Assembly: GCF_900109355.1 (NCBI RefSeq)
Contig: NZ_FOBF01000012.1
Location: forward strand, 186,001-250,000
Direction: 5' to 3'
DNA length: 64,000 nucleotides
Source: Nonomuraea pusilla
Lineage (GTDB): Bacteria > Actinomycetota > Actinomycetes > Streptosporangiales > Streptosporangiaceae
Below are positions 36,569-44,153 of the stretch, piece after piece; within the stretch, counting starts at the first letter, position 1, and each line of letters begins with the position of its first letter. Made by a program: the position numbers and the translations under genes. The notes under the pieces were generated by a model. That model had not been told where the DNA came from and searched no databases. It worked only from the letters and a program-made list of their open reading frames with translations.

Positions 36569-37509
36569 CCCGCCGCGGCCCGCTCCTGGCGGCGCTTCTG
36601 GCCCGACGGCCGGCCGCGTTTCTGGCCGGGCTTCTGCGCGGGCTTCTGTGCGGGCTTCTGCGCGGGCTTCTGCGCGGGACTGCGACCCGGCTCCTGCGCG
36701 GGCTGCTCGGCGCCCTGCCAGGCGGGCGGCTCCTGCCCGCGCAGGGCCGCCACCTCGCGGCGCAGCTCGGTCAGCTCCTCCAGGATGCGCCGGGTGTGGG
36801 CGGAGGAGTCCTCCTGCAGCGCGGCCCGCTCCTCCGCCGACTCCTCGTCCATGGCGCTCACCACGACCGCCATGAAGAGGTTCAGCACGACGAACGTGCA
36901 CACCAGGATGAAGATGGTGAAGAAGATCCAGGCGGTCGGGTGCTCGGTCATCACGTCCCGCGCGATGTTGCCCCAGTCGTCGCCCGTCATCGTCTGGTAG
37001 AGGGTGAACAGCGACGTCGGCAGCGTGCCGAAGCGCTCCGGCGCGGCCTGCCCGTACAGCTTGGTGGCCATGACGGCGGCCACGTACAGGACGAGGCCGA
37101 GCAGCACCACGATCGAGCTCATGCCCGGCATGGCGCGCAGCAGCGCCGAGACCACCCGGCGCAGGCTCGGCACCACCGACAGCAGGCGCAGCGCCCGCAG
37201 GATGCGCAGCGACCGCAGCACCGACAGCCCGCCGGTGGCGGGCGCGAGCGCGATGCCGACGATGAGCGTGTCGAAGAGGTTCCAGGGGTCGCGCAGGAAG
37301 GCCCGGCGCTCGACGTACACCTTGGCCAGCAGTTCGGCCACGAAGACGTAGAGCGCCGCGTGGTCCACCGCGGCCAGCAGGTGGCCGTGGCTCGCCGCGA
37401 GCGACGGGACGGTCTCCAGGCCGAGCGTGGCCGCGTTGACGAGGATCACGGCGACGATGAAGCGCTGGAAACGCCGGTCGTCGAGGACGGCGCGCATGCG
37501 TTCACGCAC
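36565..37509 (-). CDS. Voltage-gated cation channel (single-domain, NaChBac-like superfamily)
   Basis: 314 residues with six membrane segments. The S4 voltage sensor is SVLRSLRILRALRLL (Arg at about 99, 102, 105 and 108, every third residue). The pore helix/filter is LFTLYQTMTGDDWGN (175-181), against TLESW in NaChBac/NavAb; two Asp at the filter may favour divalent ions. S6 is FTIFILVCTFVVLNLFMAVVV. A coiled-coil-like cytoplasmic tail (AHTRRILEELTELRREVAAL) is followed by four AQKP repeats and a basic end. GTG 37509 is preferred for AGGAG 8 nt upstream; ATG 37551 lacks such a site. Confidence 0.9.
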   Translation of the reverse strand: MRERMRAVLDDRRFQRFIVAVILVNAATLGLETVPSLAASHGHLLAAVDHAALYVFVAELLAKVYVERRAFLRDPWNLFDTLIVGIALAPATGGLSVLRSLRILRALRLLSVVPSLRRVVSALLRAMPGMSSIVVLLGLVLYVAAVMATKLYGQAAPERFGTLPTSLFTLYQTMTGDDWGNIARDVMTEHPTAWIFFTIFILVCTFVVLNLFMAVVVSAMDEESAEERAALQEDSSAHTRRILEELTELRREVAALRGQEPPAWQGAEQPAQEPGRSPAQKPAQKPAQKPAQKPGQKRGRPSGQKRRQERAAAG

Positions 37510-37637
37510 GGGTTCGGCTCCTGGGAGGGATCGGTCTGGCTGCCCTCCCATGATGGCGCATGAAGATCACTGCCGAGTGATCAACGTGGTCCCGTGGTAT
37601 AAAAACCACCTGAAACCGGACGAGGAGACCGAGGGGC

Positions 37638-37943
37638 ATGTCGTATCCGAACTACGGGCCGTCGTACTACGGCCCGCCGCCGCAGAGTCATCCCAACGGC
37701 ACCACCATCCTGGTCCTCGGCATCCTCAGCCTCGTGGTGTGCAGCTTCCTCGGCCCGTTCGCCTGGGTCATGGGCAACAGGGCGCTGCGTGAGATCGACG
37801 AGAGCGGCTACCTCTACGAGAACCGCGGCTCGGTGCAGGCCGGCCGCATCTGCGGGATCATCAGCACGGTCCTGCTAGCCCTCACCCTCGTGCTCGTGGT
37901 GCTCGTCCTCGTCGCCGCGCTCCTCACCAGCACCACCCGCTAG
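37638..37943 (+). CDS. DUF4190-type small membrane protein
   Basis: 101 residues. A Tyr/Pro-rich head (SYPNYGPSYYGPPPQ) is followed by two hydrophobic helices (ILVLGILSLVVCSFLGPFAWVMG and GIISTVLLALTLVLVVLVLVA) separated by GNRALREIDES, the usual DUF4190 pattern. The role is unknown; such proteins are common in actinobacterial membranes. ATG 37638 with ACCGAGGGG. Its 3' end overlaps the convergent TetR gene by 69 bp. Confidence 0.85.
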   Translation: MSYPNYGPSYYGPPPQSHPNGTTILVLGILSLVVCSFLGPFAWVMGNRALREIDESGYLYENRGSVQAGRICGIISTVLLALTLVLVVLVLVAALLTSTTR

Positions 37944-38585
37944 CGCCCGCGCCGGCCGCGTGCCGTAACCGGCCAGGCCCGACTCCAGCAGGTCGAAAGC
38001 GCGCTCGGCCGCGGCCCTGACGCCGGGCGCGATGTCGTCCCACGGTTCGCCCGCGAGCCTCCTGCGCACCGCCCGCTCCGAGACCACCCTCGTCGTGTCG
38101 AGGATCACGGCGGCCACGACGTGCGGGGTGAGGTCGTCGGGGCTCGCGTCGAGCTCGTCGGCCAGCGCCTTCGCCAGCTCCAGCTCCCGCCGGTCGTGCA
38201 GTTCGCGCATGCGCGCCGTCAGCGCCTGGCTCGCGCCCACCATCCGCGCGAAGACGTCGTTGCCCTCGTTGAAGCCGTAGCGCCAGTCGCGCGTGTCGAG
38301 CGCGTCGAGGAAGTCGCGGCGGAACGCGCCCACCACGCTCTCGCCGGGCCGGCGCCCCCGTACGACCTGCGCCGGCAGGTCCACGGCGACGTCCTGCCGG
38401 TCGGCGAAGAGGTCTTCCTTGGTGCCGAAGTAGTTGAACACCGTGTTCACGGACACGTCGGCGGCCCGTGCCACGTCGGCGACCGTGACGTCGTCGAACC
38501 CGCGCGCCATGAACAGGCCCATCGCGATGTCCGCGATGCGCTGCCTGGTCTCGCGTTTCTTGCGCTCCCGCAGCCCCTCCGCCAT
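37875..38585 (-). CDS. TetR family regulator, likely controls the DrrAB-like exporter
   Basis: 236 residues. HTH about 12-60 (RKKRETRQRIADIAMGLFMARGF, VADVARAADVSVNTVFNYF). The ligand domain holds RDFLDALDTRDWRYGFNEG and VVAAVILDTTRVVSERAVRRRL. The acidic His/Glu tail (EERGDEDEHHEHEGEG) comes from the region overlapping the DUF4190 gene and may be an overlong extension. It is divergent from an ABC exporter pair with an imperfect palindrome in the 69-bp gap. Confidence 0.88.
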   Translation of the reverse strand: MAEGLRERKKRETRQRIADIAMGLFMARGFDDVTVADVARAADVSVNTVFNYFGTKEDLFADRQDVAVDLPAQVVRGRRPGESVVGAFRRDFLDALDTRDWRYGFNEGNDVFARMVGASQALTARMRELHDRRELELAKALADELDASPDDLTPHVVAAVILDTTRVVSERAVRRRLAGEPWDDIAPGVRAAAERAFDLLESGLAGYGTRPARALAGGAGEERGDEDEHHEHEGEG

Positions 38586-38616
38586 GCCCTCGATGATACC
38601 TGTGTTGCTGTCGCCC

Positions 38617-38641
38617 CAAACTTGTAGTTACTCTAATTTTG
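38617..38641. promoter_or_regulatory. Imperfect palindrome in the TetR/exporter gap
   Basis: Arms CAAACTTGTAG (38617-38627) and CTCTAATTTTG (38631-38641) around TTA match at 8 of 11 dyad positions. The site is AT-rich in a GC-rich genome and covers the exporter's ribosome-binding region, as expected of a TetR operator. Confidence 0.5.
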
Positions 38642-38654
38642 GAGGCGATGAAAT

Positions 38655-39401
38655 TTGATCGAGACGCTGGGTCTGTCCAAGACCTTCAGGAACGGCGCGC
38701 ACGCCGTGCGCGGCGTGGACATCCACGTCGGCCAGGGGGAGATCGTGGGGTTCCTCGGGCCGAACGGCGCCGGCAAGACCACCACCATGCGCATGCTGAC
38801 CACGCTGCTCAGGCCGACGTCCGGCACGGCCGTGGTCGCCGGGCGCGACCTGCTGCGCGAGCCGGCCGAGGTGCGGCGGCGCATCGGGTACGTCTCGCAG
38901 GGCGGCGCCGTCAACCCCTTCACGCCGCTCGGCGAGGAGCTCGAACTCCAGGCGATGCTCCACGGCCTGACCCGCGACCGGGCCCGCGCCCGGGTACGCG
39001 AGGTCCTCGCCGGGCTCGACCTCGCCGGGACGCGGGACGCCATCGGCGCCACGCTGTCGGGCGGCCGGCGCCGCCGCTTCGACATCGCGTTCGCGCTGCT
39101 GCACGAGCCCGCCCTGCTCTTCCTCGACGAGCCCACCACCGGGCTCGACCCGCAGAGCCGCGCGAACCTGTGGGACCACGTCCGCAGGCTGCGCGCCGAG
39201 CACGACGTCACCGTCTTCCTCACCACCCACTACCTGGACGAGGCCGACGCCCTCTGCGACAGGGTCCTGATCATCGACCACGGCCTGATCGTCGCCGAGG
39301 GCGCCCCCGCCGAGCTGAAGACCGGCGGGCGCACCCTCGACGACGTGTTCCTGGACATCACCGGCAGGTCGCTGCGGGAGGAGGCCGGTCATGGCGCGTG
39401 A
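38655..39401 (+). CDS. ABC exporter ATPase, DrrA (daunorubicin resistance) family
   Basis: 248 residues. Walker A GPNGAGKTT, Q-loop YVSQGG, a DrrA-type signature LSGGRRRRFDIAFALLHEP (SGG-R in place of SGGQ), Walker B LLFLDEPTTGLDPQSR and H-loop TTHYLDEAD. The C-terminal GGRTLDDVFLDITGR is the usual DrrA end. TTG 38655 with GGAGG 9 nt upstream. It overlaps the permease gene by 11 nt and forms a drug or lipid efflux pair with it, under the divergent TetR. Confidence 0.92.
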   Translation: MIETLGLSKTFRNGAHAVRGVDIHVGQGEIVGFLGPNGAGKTTTMRMLTTLLRPTSGTAVVAGRDLLREPAEVRRRIGYVSQGGAVNPFTPLGEELELQAMLHGLTRDRARARVREVLAGLDLAGTRDAIGATLSGGRRRRFDIAFALLHEPALLFLDEPTTGLDPQSRANLWDHVRRLRAEHDVTVFLTTHYLDEADALCDRVLIIDHGLIVAEGAPAELKTGGRTLDDVFLDITGRSLREEAGHGA

Positions 39402-40116
39402 GACCTGGCTGCTGTTCCGCCACCACCTGCGGGTGACCCTGCGGCAGAAGGCCGGCGTCGCCTTCGGCATGATCCAGCCGCTGCTCTTCCTCGTGCTGTT
39501 CGGGCCGATCTTCGCCACCATCGGCACCTGGGAGACGCTGGTCCCCGGCCTGATGGTCCAGCTCGCGCTGATGAGCACGGGCCTCGCCGGGTTCGGCGTG
39601 GTCTTCGAGCGGAGCTCGGGCGTGCTGGAGCGGATGCGCGTCACCCCGGCCTCCCGCCTGGCGCTGCTGCTCGGCCGCGTGCTCGGCAACGCCGTCACGA
39701 TGACCGTCCAGGCGCTGCTGCTGGTCGCCGTCGGCTACGCCTTCGGGCTGCGCGCGCCCGCCGCCGGCCTGCTGGCCGGGCTGGCGCTCGTCGTCGTGCT
39801 CGGCGTGAGCCTGGCCGCGCTGTCGTACGCCGTCGCCCTCACCATCGACGAGAACCTGTTCGCGCCCGTCATGTCCACGGCGGTCGTGCCGCTGGTCCTG
39901 CTGTCGGGCGCGTTCCTGCCCATGTCGATGGCGCCCGGCTGGCTCGACGCGCTCTCGCGCGTCAGCCCGTTCAGGTACACGCTGGAGGCGCTGCGCGACC
40001 TGTTCGCCGGGCACTACGCCACCGGCGCGGTGGCCGCCGGGGCCGCCGTGACGGCCGCCTTCGCCGTGGCCGGCCTGGCCGTCGGCACCAAGGTGTTCAA
40101 CCGCGAGAACGCCTGA
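39391..40116 (+). CDS. ABC-2 type permease, DrrB family
   Basis: 241 residues, six predicted membrane segments. Family features: ETWLLFRHHLRVTLRQKAGV, GFGVVFERSSGVLERMRVTPAS, LLGRVLGNAVTM, and SGAFLPMSMAPGWLDALSRVSPF near TM5. Partner of the DrrA-like ATPase; together an efflux pump. No biosynthetic genes are nearby, so the substrate is open. Confidence 0.92.
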   Translation: MARETWLLFRHHLRVTLRQKAGVAFGMIQPLLFLVLFGPIFATIGTWETLVPGLMVQLALMSTGLAGFGVVFERSSGVLERMRVTPASRLALLLGRVLGNAVTMTVQALLLVAVGYAFGLRAPAAGLLAGLALVVVLGVSLAALSYAVALTIDENLFAPVMSTAVVPLVLLSGAFLPMSMAPGWLDALSRVSPFRYTLEALRDLFAGHYATGAVAAGAAVTAAFAVAGLAVGTKVFNRENA

Positions 40117-40125
40117 GCCGCGCGG

Positions 40126-40149
40126 GGGGCGGGCGTGGCGGCCCGCCCC
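40126..40149. terminator. GC-rich hairpin after the DrrAB-like operon
   Basis: GGGGCGGGC and GCCCGCCCC form a perfect 9-bp stem with a 6-nt loop, starting 10 nt after the permease stop. No U-tract, as is common in high-GC actinobacteria. Confidence 0.6.
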
Positions 40150-40235
40150 GTGGGGGCCTTCCGCGCCGGATTCCCGCTCACGTCCTGCCGCGTCGGGCTT
40201 CCGCGCGCCCCGGCGTTTCACTACGGTGAACGACC

Positions 40236-42272
40236 ATGACGCTCCAGGCGAAGCAGGCGGCGGCGGACGGGGAACGCGCTCACTGGCTGGCGGTGCGGCC
40301 GAGGCTCGTCCTCGCCAGCGCCTTCATGCTCTTCCTCGAACTGGCGCTCATCAGGTGGACCGGGTCGAACATCGTCCACCTGAGCTACTTCACCAACTTC
40401 GTCCTGCTCGGCTCGTTCCTGGGCATCGGGCTCGGCTTCCTGCGCGTCGGACGCACGCGCCGGCAGCCCTACTACTCGCCGATCGTCCTGTTCGTGCTGG
40501 TCATGGTGGTGCTGACGTTCCCGGTGACCGTCGACAGGGAGACCGAGGGCGTCCTGTACTGGACGAGCCTGTCCACGAGCGGGCCGCCCGCCTGGCTGAT
40601 CCTGCCGGTGATCTTCGGCGCGGCGGCGCTCGTGCTCATGGGGCCCGCCGAGCTGGTCGGCCGCTGCTTCCCGGAGCTGCCGCGCTTGGAGGCCTACCGC
40701 TACGACCTCATCGGCAGCCTCACCGGCATCGCCGCGTTCACCGCGCTGTCGTTCCTCAGCGCCCCGCCGGTGTTCTGGGGGATCGTCGCCGCCGCCTGCT
40801 ACGCGGTGCTGCTGACGCCCCGGCCCGCGTCGCTGTACCTCGGGCTGGTGATCGCGCCCGCGCTGGCCGTGGTCGCCCTGCTGCTGGGCGAGACGCTGAC
40901 CGCGGGCGCGCTCTGGTCGCCGTACTACAAGGTCACCTACAAGCGGTTCGAGCAGCTCGGCGTGCCCGTCACCGACATCTCGGTCAACGGCATCCCGCAC
41001 CAGCAGGCCGTGCCCGCCCACGTCCGCCTGCAGTGGGAGGGCCAGTACGGCCTGCCGTACGAGCGCACCACCAGGCCGCCGAAGGACGTCCTCATCGTCG
41101 GCGCGGGCAGCGGCACCGACGTGGCCATCGCCCTGTCCAAGGGCGCCGCGCACGTCGACGCCGTCGAGATCGACCCGAAACTGCGCGAGCTGGGCGCCTC
41201 GCTCCACCCCGACAGGCCCTACGCCGACCCGCGCGTCACCACCCACATCACCGACGGCCGCGCCTTCCTGGAGCGCACGGACAAGACCTACGACCTGATC
41301 CTGTTCGCGCTGCCCGACTCGCTCACGCTCGTGTCGGGCGCCAGCTCGCTGCGGCTGGAGAGCTACCTGTTCACCGAGGAGGCCATGCGGGCCGCCCGCG
41401 CGCACCTCAACCCCGGCGGCACGTTCTCGATGTACAACTACTACCGCGAGAGCTGGCTGGTGGACCGCCTGGCCGCCACCATGGAGCGGGCCTTTGGCCA
41501 CCGGCCCTGCGTCGACGTCGTCAGCACCGCCGGGCAGCAGGCGGTCATCACCGCGGGGGTCACCGCCGAGGCGCAGCGCTGCGCCTCCGCCTGGCCGGGC
41601 GCCGCGCCCGGCACCCCCGAGCCCACCGGCGACGACCGGCCCTTCCTCTACCTGAAGGACCACACGATCCCGCCGATCTACGTCGTCACGCTCGGCCTGA
41701 TCCTCGTCGTCAGCCTGCTCGCCGTGCGCGTCGTCGCCGGGCCGTACCGGCGGATGCGCCCGTACGCCGACCTGTTCCTGCTGGGCGTGGCGTTCCTGCT
41801 GCTGGAGACCAAGAGCGTCACCGGGTTCGCCCTGCTGTTCGGCACCACCTGGGTGGTCAACGCGGTCGTCTTCGCCGGCGTCCTCGTCGCGGTGCTCGCC
41901 GCCGTCGAGGTGACCCGCCGCTTCCGCGTCCCGCCGCTGCCCGTCATGTACGGCGTCCTGCTCGCCGGCCTGGCGCTCGCCTGGCTCGTGCCGAACACGT
42001 GGCTGCTGTCGCTGCCACTGCCGCTGCGTGCCGTCGCCGCCGTGACCGTGGCCTTCCTGCCGATCTTCGCGGCGAACGTGGTGTTCGCCAAGCGGTTCGC
42101 GGAGACGGCCGACGCCACGACGTCGTTCGGGGCGAACCTGCTCGGCGCCATGGTGGGCGGCTGCCTCGAGTACCTCGCCCTGGTGATCGGCTACAAGGGG
42201 CTGCTCGTCGTGGCCGCCGTGCTCTACGTCGGCGCGTTCCTGCTGCTGCCCCGCAGGGCCGTCGCCGCCTGA
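40236..42272 (+). CDS. Membrane-embedded spermine/spermidine synthase-like protein
   Basis: 678 residues. Membrane helices lie in the first 230 residues (LASAFMLFLELALIRWTG, IVLFVLVMVVLTFPVTV, WLILPVIFGAAALVLMG) and again after about 485. Between them is a soluble Rossmann domain of the spermidine synthase fold with the SAM/decarboxy-SAM-type motif DVLIVGAGSGTDVAIALSKG, then VDAVEIDPKL and ITDGRAFLERTDKTYDLILF. Proteins with this helices-enzyme-helices plan are common but their reaction is unproven. ATG 40236. It is monocistronic and ends at a strong hairpin. Confidence 0.85.
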   Translation: MTLQAKQAAADGERAHWLAVRPRLVLASAFMLFLELALIRWTGSNIVHLSYFTNFVLLGSFLGIGLGFLRVGRTRRQPYYSPIVLFVLVMVVLTFPVTVDRETEGVLYWTSLSTSGPPAWLILPVIFGAAALVLMGPAELVGRCFPELPRLEAYRYDLIGSLTGIAAFTALSFLSAPPVFWGIVAAACYAVLLTPRPASLYLGLVIAPALAVVALLLGETLTAGALWSPYYKVTYKRFEQLGVPVTDISVNGIPHQQAVPAHVRLQWEGQYGLPYERTTRPPKDVLIVGAGSGTDVAIALSKGAAHVDAVEIDPKLRELGASLHPDRPYADPRVTTHITDGRAFLERTDKTYDLILFALPDSLTLVSGASSLRLESYLFTEEAMRAARAHLNPGGTFSMYNYYRESWLVDRLAATMERAFGHRPCVDVVSTAGQQAVITAGVTAEAQRCASAWPGAAPGTPEPTGDDRPFLYLKDHTIPPIYVVTLGLILVVSLLAVRVVAGPYRRMRPYADLFLLGVAFLLLETKSVTGFALLFGTTWVVNAVVFAGVLVAVLAAVEVTRRFRVPPLPVMYGVLLAGLALAWLVPNTWLLSLPLPLRAVAAVTVAFLPIFAANVVFAKRFAETADATTSFGANLLGAMVGGCLEYLALVIGYKGLLVVAAVLYVGAFLLLPRRAVAA

Positions 42273-42297
42273 GCACCGGTCACGGCGTCCAGGCGGC

Positions 42298-42320
42298 GAC
42301 CGCCCGGAGTCCGGGCGGTC
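42298..42320. terminator. Strong hairpin between convergent spermidine-synthase-like and LCP genes
   Basis: GACCGCCCGG-AGT-CCGGGCGGTC: a perfect 10-bp stem with a 3-nt loop, 8 nt before the LCP stop. Its position suggests a bidirectional terminator. Confidence 0.7.
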
Positions 42321-42327
42321 ACAGGCC

Positions 42328-44022
42328 TCACAGGCCGCACAGCTCCGACAGGGACTTGGCGGCGGCCCGCTGCGTGTTGCGCGTCGGCGTCTGCGTCGGC
42401 GTCGCGGCACGGGTCCTGGTCGGCGTGGCCGAGGGGCCGCCGGCGGTGGTGCCGGGGGAGGCCGTCACGCCGGCCGCCTGCGCCCTGCGGGCCGGGCGGC
42501 CGGAGTCCTCGATCGCCTTCTTCGTGTAGCGGCGGATCTTCATCCAGTCCGGACGGCCCGAGTAGAACTCCGGCGGCACGAACTGCAGGCTGGTGATCTT
42601 GGCGTCCTTGACCTTGACGGCCAGCTCCACCAGCGGCTGCACCAGGTGCTGCGGGATGTTCGTCTGGGCCATGCGCTTGGCCGCACCGGCGATCTTGGTG
42701 AAGTTCGTCAGGATCACGGCGGGGGTGGCCTGCTGGGCGAACGCGCCGATGACGCAGCGCTGGCGCGCCATCCGGGAGAAGTCGTCGCTGTCGACGCGGG
42801 AGCGGCCGTACCACAGGGCCTCCTCGCCCGACAGCTTGCGGTAGCCCGCCTTGATCGTGCCCGCGGTGCCGAAGTGGCCGCCCCACTTGACGTCCCGTTC
42901 CACCCGGATCTTCAGGCCGCCGATGGCGTCCACCAGGTCGGCGAAGCCGTACATGTTCATCAGGGCGTAGTAGTCGATCTTGAGGTCGAGCGTGTAGCCG
43001 ATGGCGTCCATGAGCGCCCGCGCGCCCTTGTTCCTGCCGCCCATGAGCTGCGGGTTGTCGTTGGCGTACTGCCAGACCTCGTTGAGCAGGCCGCCGTTCG
43101 GCAGCTCCGCCATGAAGCCGTTCGGGAACTGCTTGCGCAGCGGCGAGGAGGGCGGGAAGTGCACGTGCTGGAGGTTGCGCGGCAGGCTGAACAGGACGGT
43201 GTCGCCGGTCCTGACGTCCACGCTGGCCACGTTCATGCTGTCGGTCCGCACGCCCGTGCGGTTGCCCGCCGCGTCGCCGCCGATGAGCAGGAAGTTCACC
43301 CGGGTCTTGCCGTTCCACGGGTCCTCGGGGTTCTTCACCGGCTCGTTCGGGGTGTCCGGGTCGGGGGCGGACGGGAAGATGGTGTGGATGGTGTCGCGCA
43401 GCGTGAGGACCGTGTTGGCGGCCACCGCGAACGGCGACATGACGGCCACGCACAGCACGCCGACGGCGACGCCCGACAGGATCTGGCCCATCTGGTTCAG
43501 CCGCCGGGGGTTGAGCACCACGTACGACAGCACCACGATCGCGAACCAGGCCAGCCCGAGCGCCGACAGGCCGACGATCGCCGCCACCATCATGTTGTCG
43601 GCCGCGAACGTGGGGGCCAGCTGCTGCACGCCGTTGACCAGCACGTACGCCAGCGCGGCGAGCAGCAGCACGGCGTACACGGCGAACAGGACGAGCCCCG
43701 TACGGCGGCGCCCGGCCCGCAGGTGTGCGGCGCCGGGCGCGATGACGGACAGCGCGGTCCAGCCGAGGATCCCGGCCGGGGAGAGCGGCTTGGCGAAGCG
43801 GGGCCCGGAGGAGCGGGGCCCGGAGGAGCGGGGCCCGGAGGAGCGGGGCCCGGAGGAGCGGGGCCCGGAGGAGCGGGGCCCCGAGGAGCGGGACGCGGAG
43901 GAGTCCGGCGCGGTGGGGCCGGAGGCGTCCGACGGCGAGGGGCCGGACGCCGGTCGCGGACGGCGGGGCGAGCGCCGTTTCTGCTCTCCAGGCACGGCGT
44001 CAACCCCGTCGCGCTTGCTCAC
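42328..44022 (-). CDS. LytR-CpsA-Psr (LCP) family glycopolymer transferase
   Basis: 564 residues. A basic/Pro/Ser leader with six SSGPR repeats (46-75) precedes several membrane helices (about 80-220). The extracellular LCP domain starts VNFLLIGGDAAGNRTGVRTDSMNV and includes FSLPRNLQH, ALMDAIGYTLDLKIDYY and WYGRSRVDSDDFSRMARQR, the Arg/Asp residues that bind the polyprenyl pyrophosphate in this family. A Thr-rich tail follows. LCP enzymes attach teichoic-acid-like or other glycopolymers to peptidoglycan. GTG 44022 with AAGGAG 5 nt upstream. Confidence 0.93.
   Translation of the reverse strand: MSKRDGVDAVPGEQKRRSPRRPRPASGPSPSDASGPTAPDSSASRSSGPRSSGPRSSGPRSSGPRSSGPRSSGPRFAKPLSPAGILGWTALSVIAPGAAHLRAGRRRTGLVLFAVYAVLLLAALAYVLVNGVQQLAPTFAADNMMVAAIVGLSALGLAWFAIVVLSYVVLNPRRLNQMGQILSGVAVGVLCVAVMSPFAVAANTVLTLRDTIHTIFPSAPDPDTPNEPVKNPEDPWNGKTRVNFLLIGGDAAGNRTGVRTDSMNVASVDVRTGDTVLFSLPRNLQHVHFPPSSPLRKQFPNGFMAELPNGGLLNEVWQYANDNPQLMGGRNKGARALMDAIGYTLDLKIDYYALMNMYGFADLVDAIGGLKIRVERDVKWGGHFGTAGTIKAGYRKLSGEEALWYGRSRVDSDDFSRMARQRCVIGAFAQQATPAVILTNFTKIAGAAKRMAQTNIPQHLVQPLVELAVKVKDAKITSLQFVPPEFYSGRPDWMKIRRYTKKAIEDSGRPARRAQAAGVTASPGTTAGGPSATPTRTRAATPTQTPTRNTQRAAAKSLSELCGL
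43798..43887 (-). repeat. Six 15-bp tandem repeats encoding SSGPR in the LCP leader
   Basis: Six nearly perfect 15-bp units (sense of the plus strand, GAGCGGGGCCCGGAG phase) encode six SSGPR pentapeptides. Near identity of the units at DNA level points to recent slippage expansion. Confidence 0.85.
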
Positions 44023-44153
44023 ACCGGCTCCTTCACACGCCTACCAGGCAAAACCGTGAGGTCTGCCCCCCGTTGGGCACAAGATTGGCAGGATTCTAGT
44101 CCCCATATATGGACATCAGAGACAACTCCCCAACTTGCGATGAACAGAACTTG

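Noticed and set aside
38655-40116. DrrAB-like pair as part of an antibiotic biosynthetic cluster
   Set aside because: No polyketide, peptide, terpene or tailoring genes accompany it within the window; the flanks are a TetR gene and a spermidine-synthase-like gene.
43798-43887. Regular 15-bp repeats considered as a CRISPR or regulatory array
   Set aside because: There are no unique spacers; the units are contiguous, in frame and encode SSGPR inside the LCP protein.
44103-44112. Palindrome CCATATATGG upstream of the LCP gene as an operator
   Set aside because: A single AT-rich 10-bp palindrome with no second copy or linked regulator; could be promoter sequence or chance.
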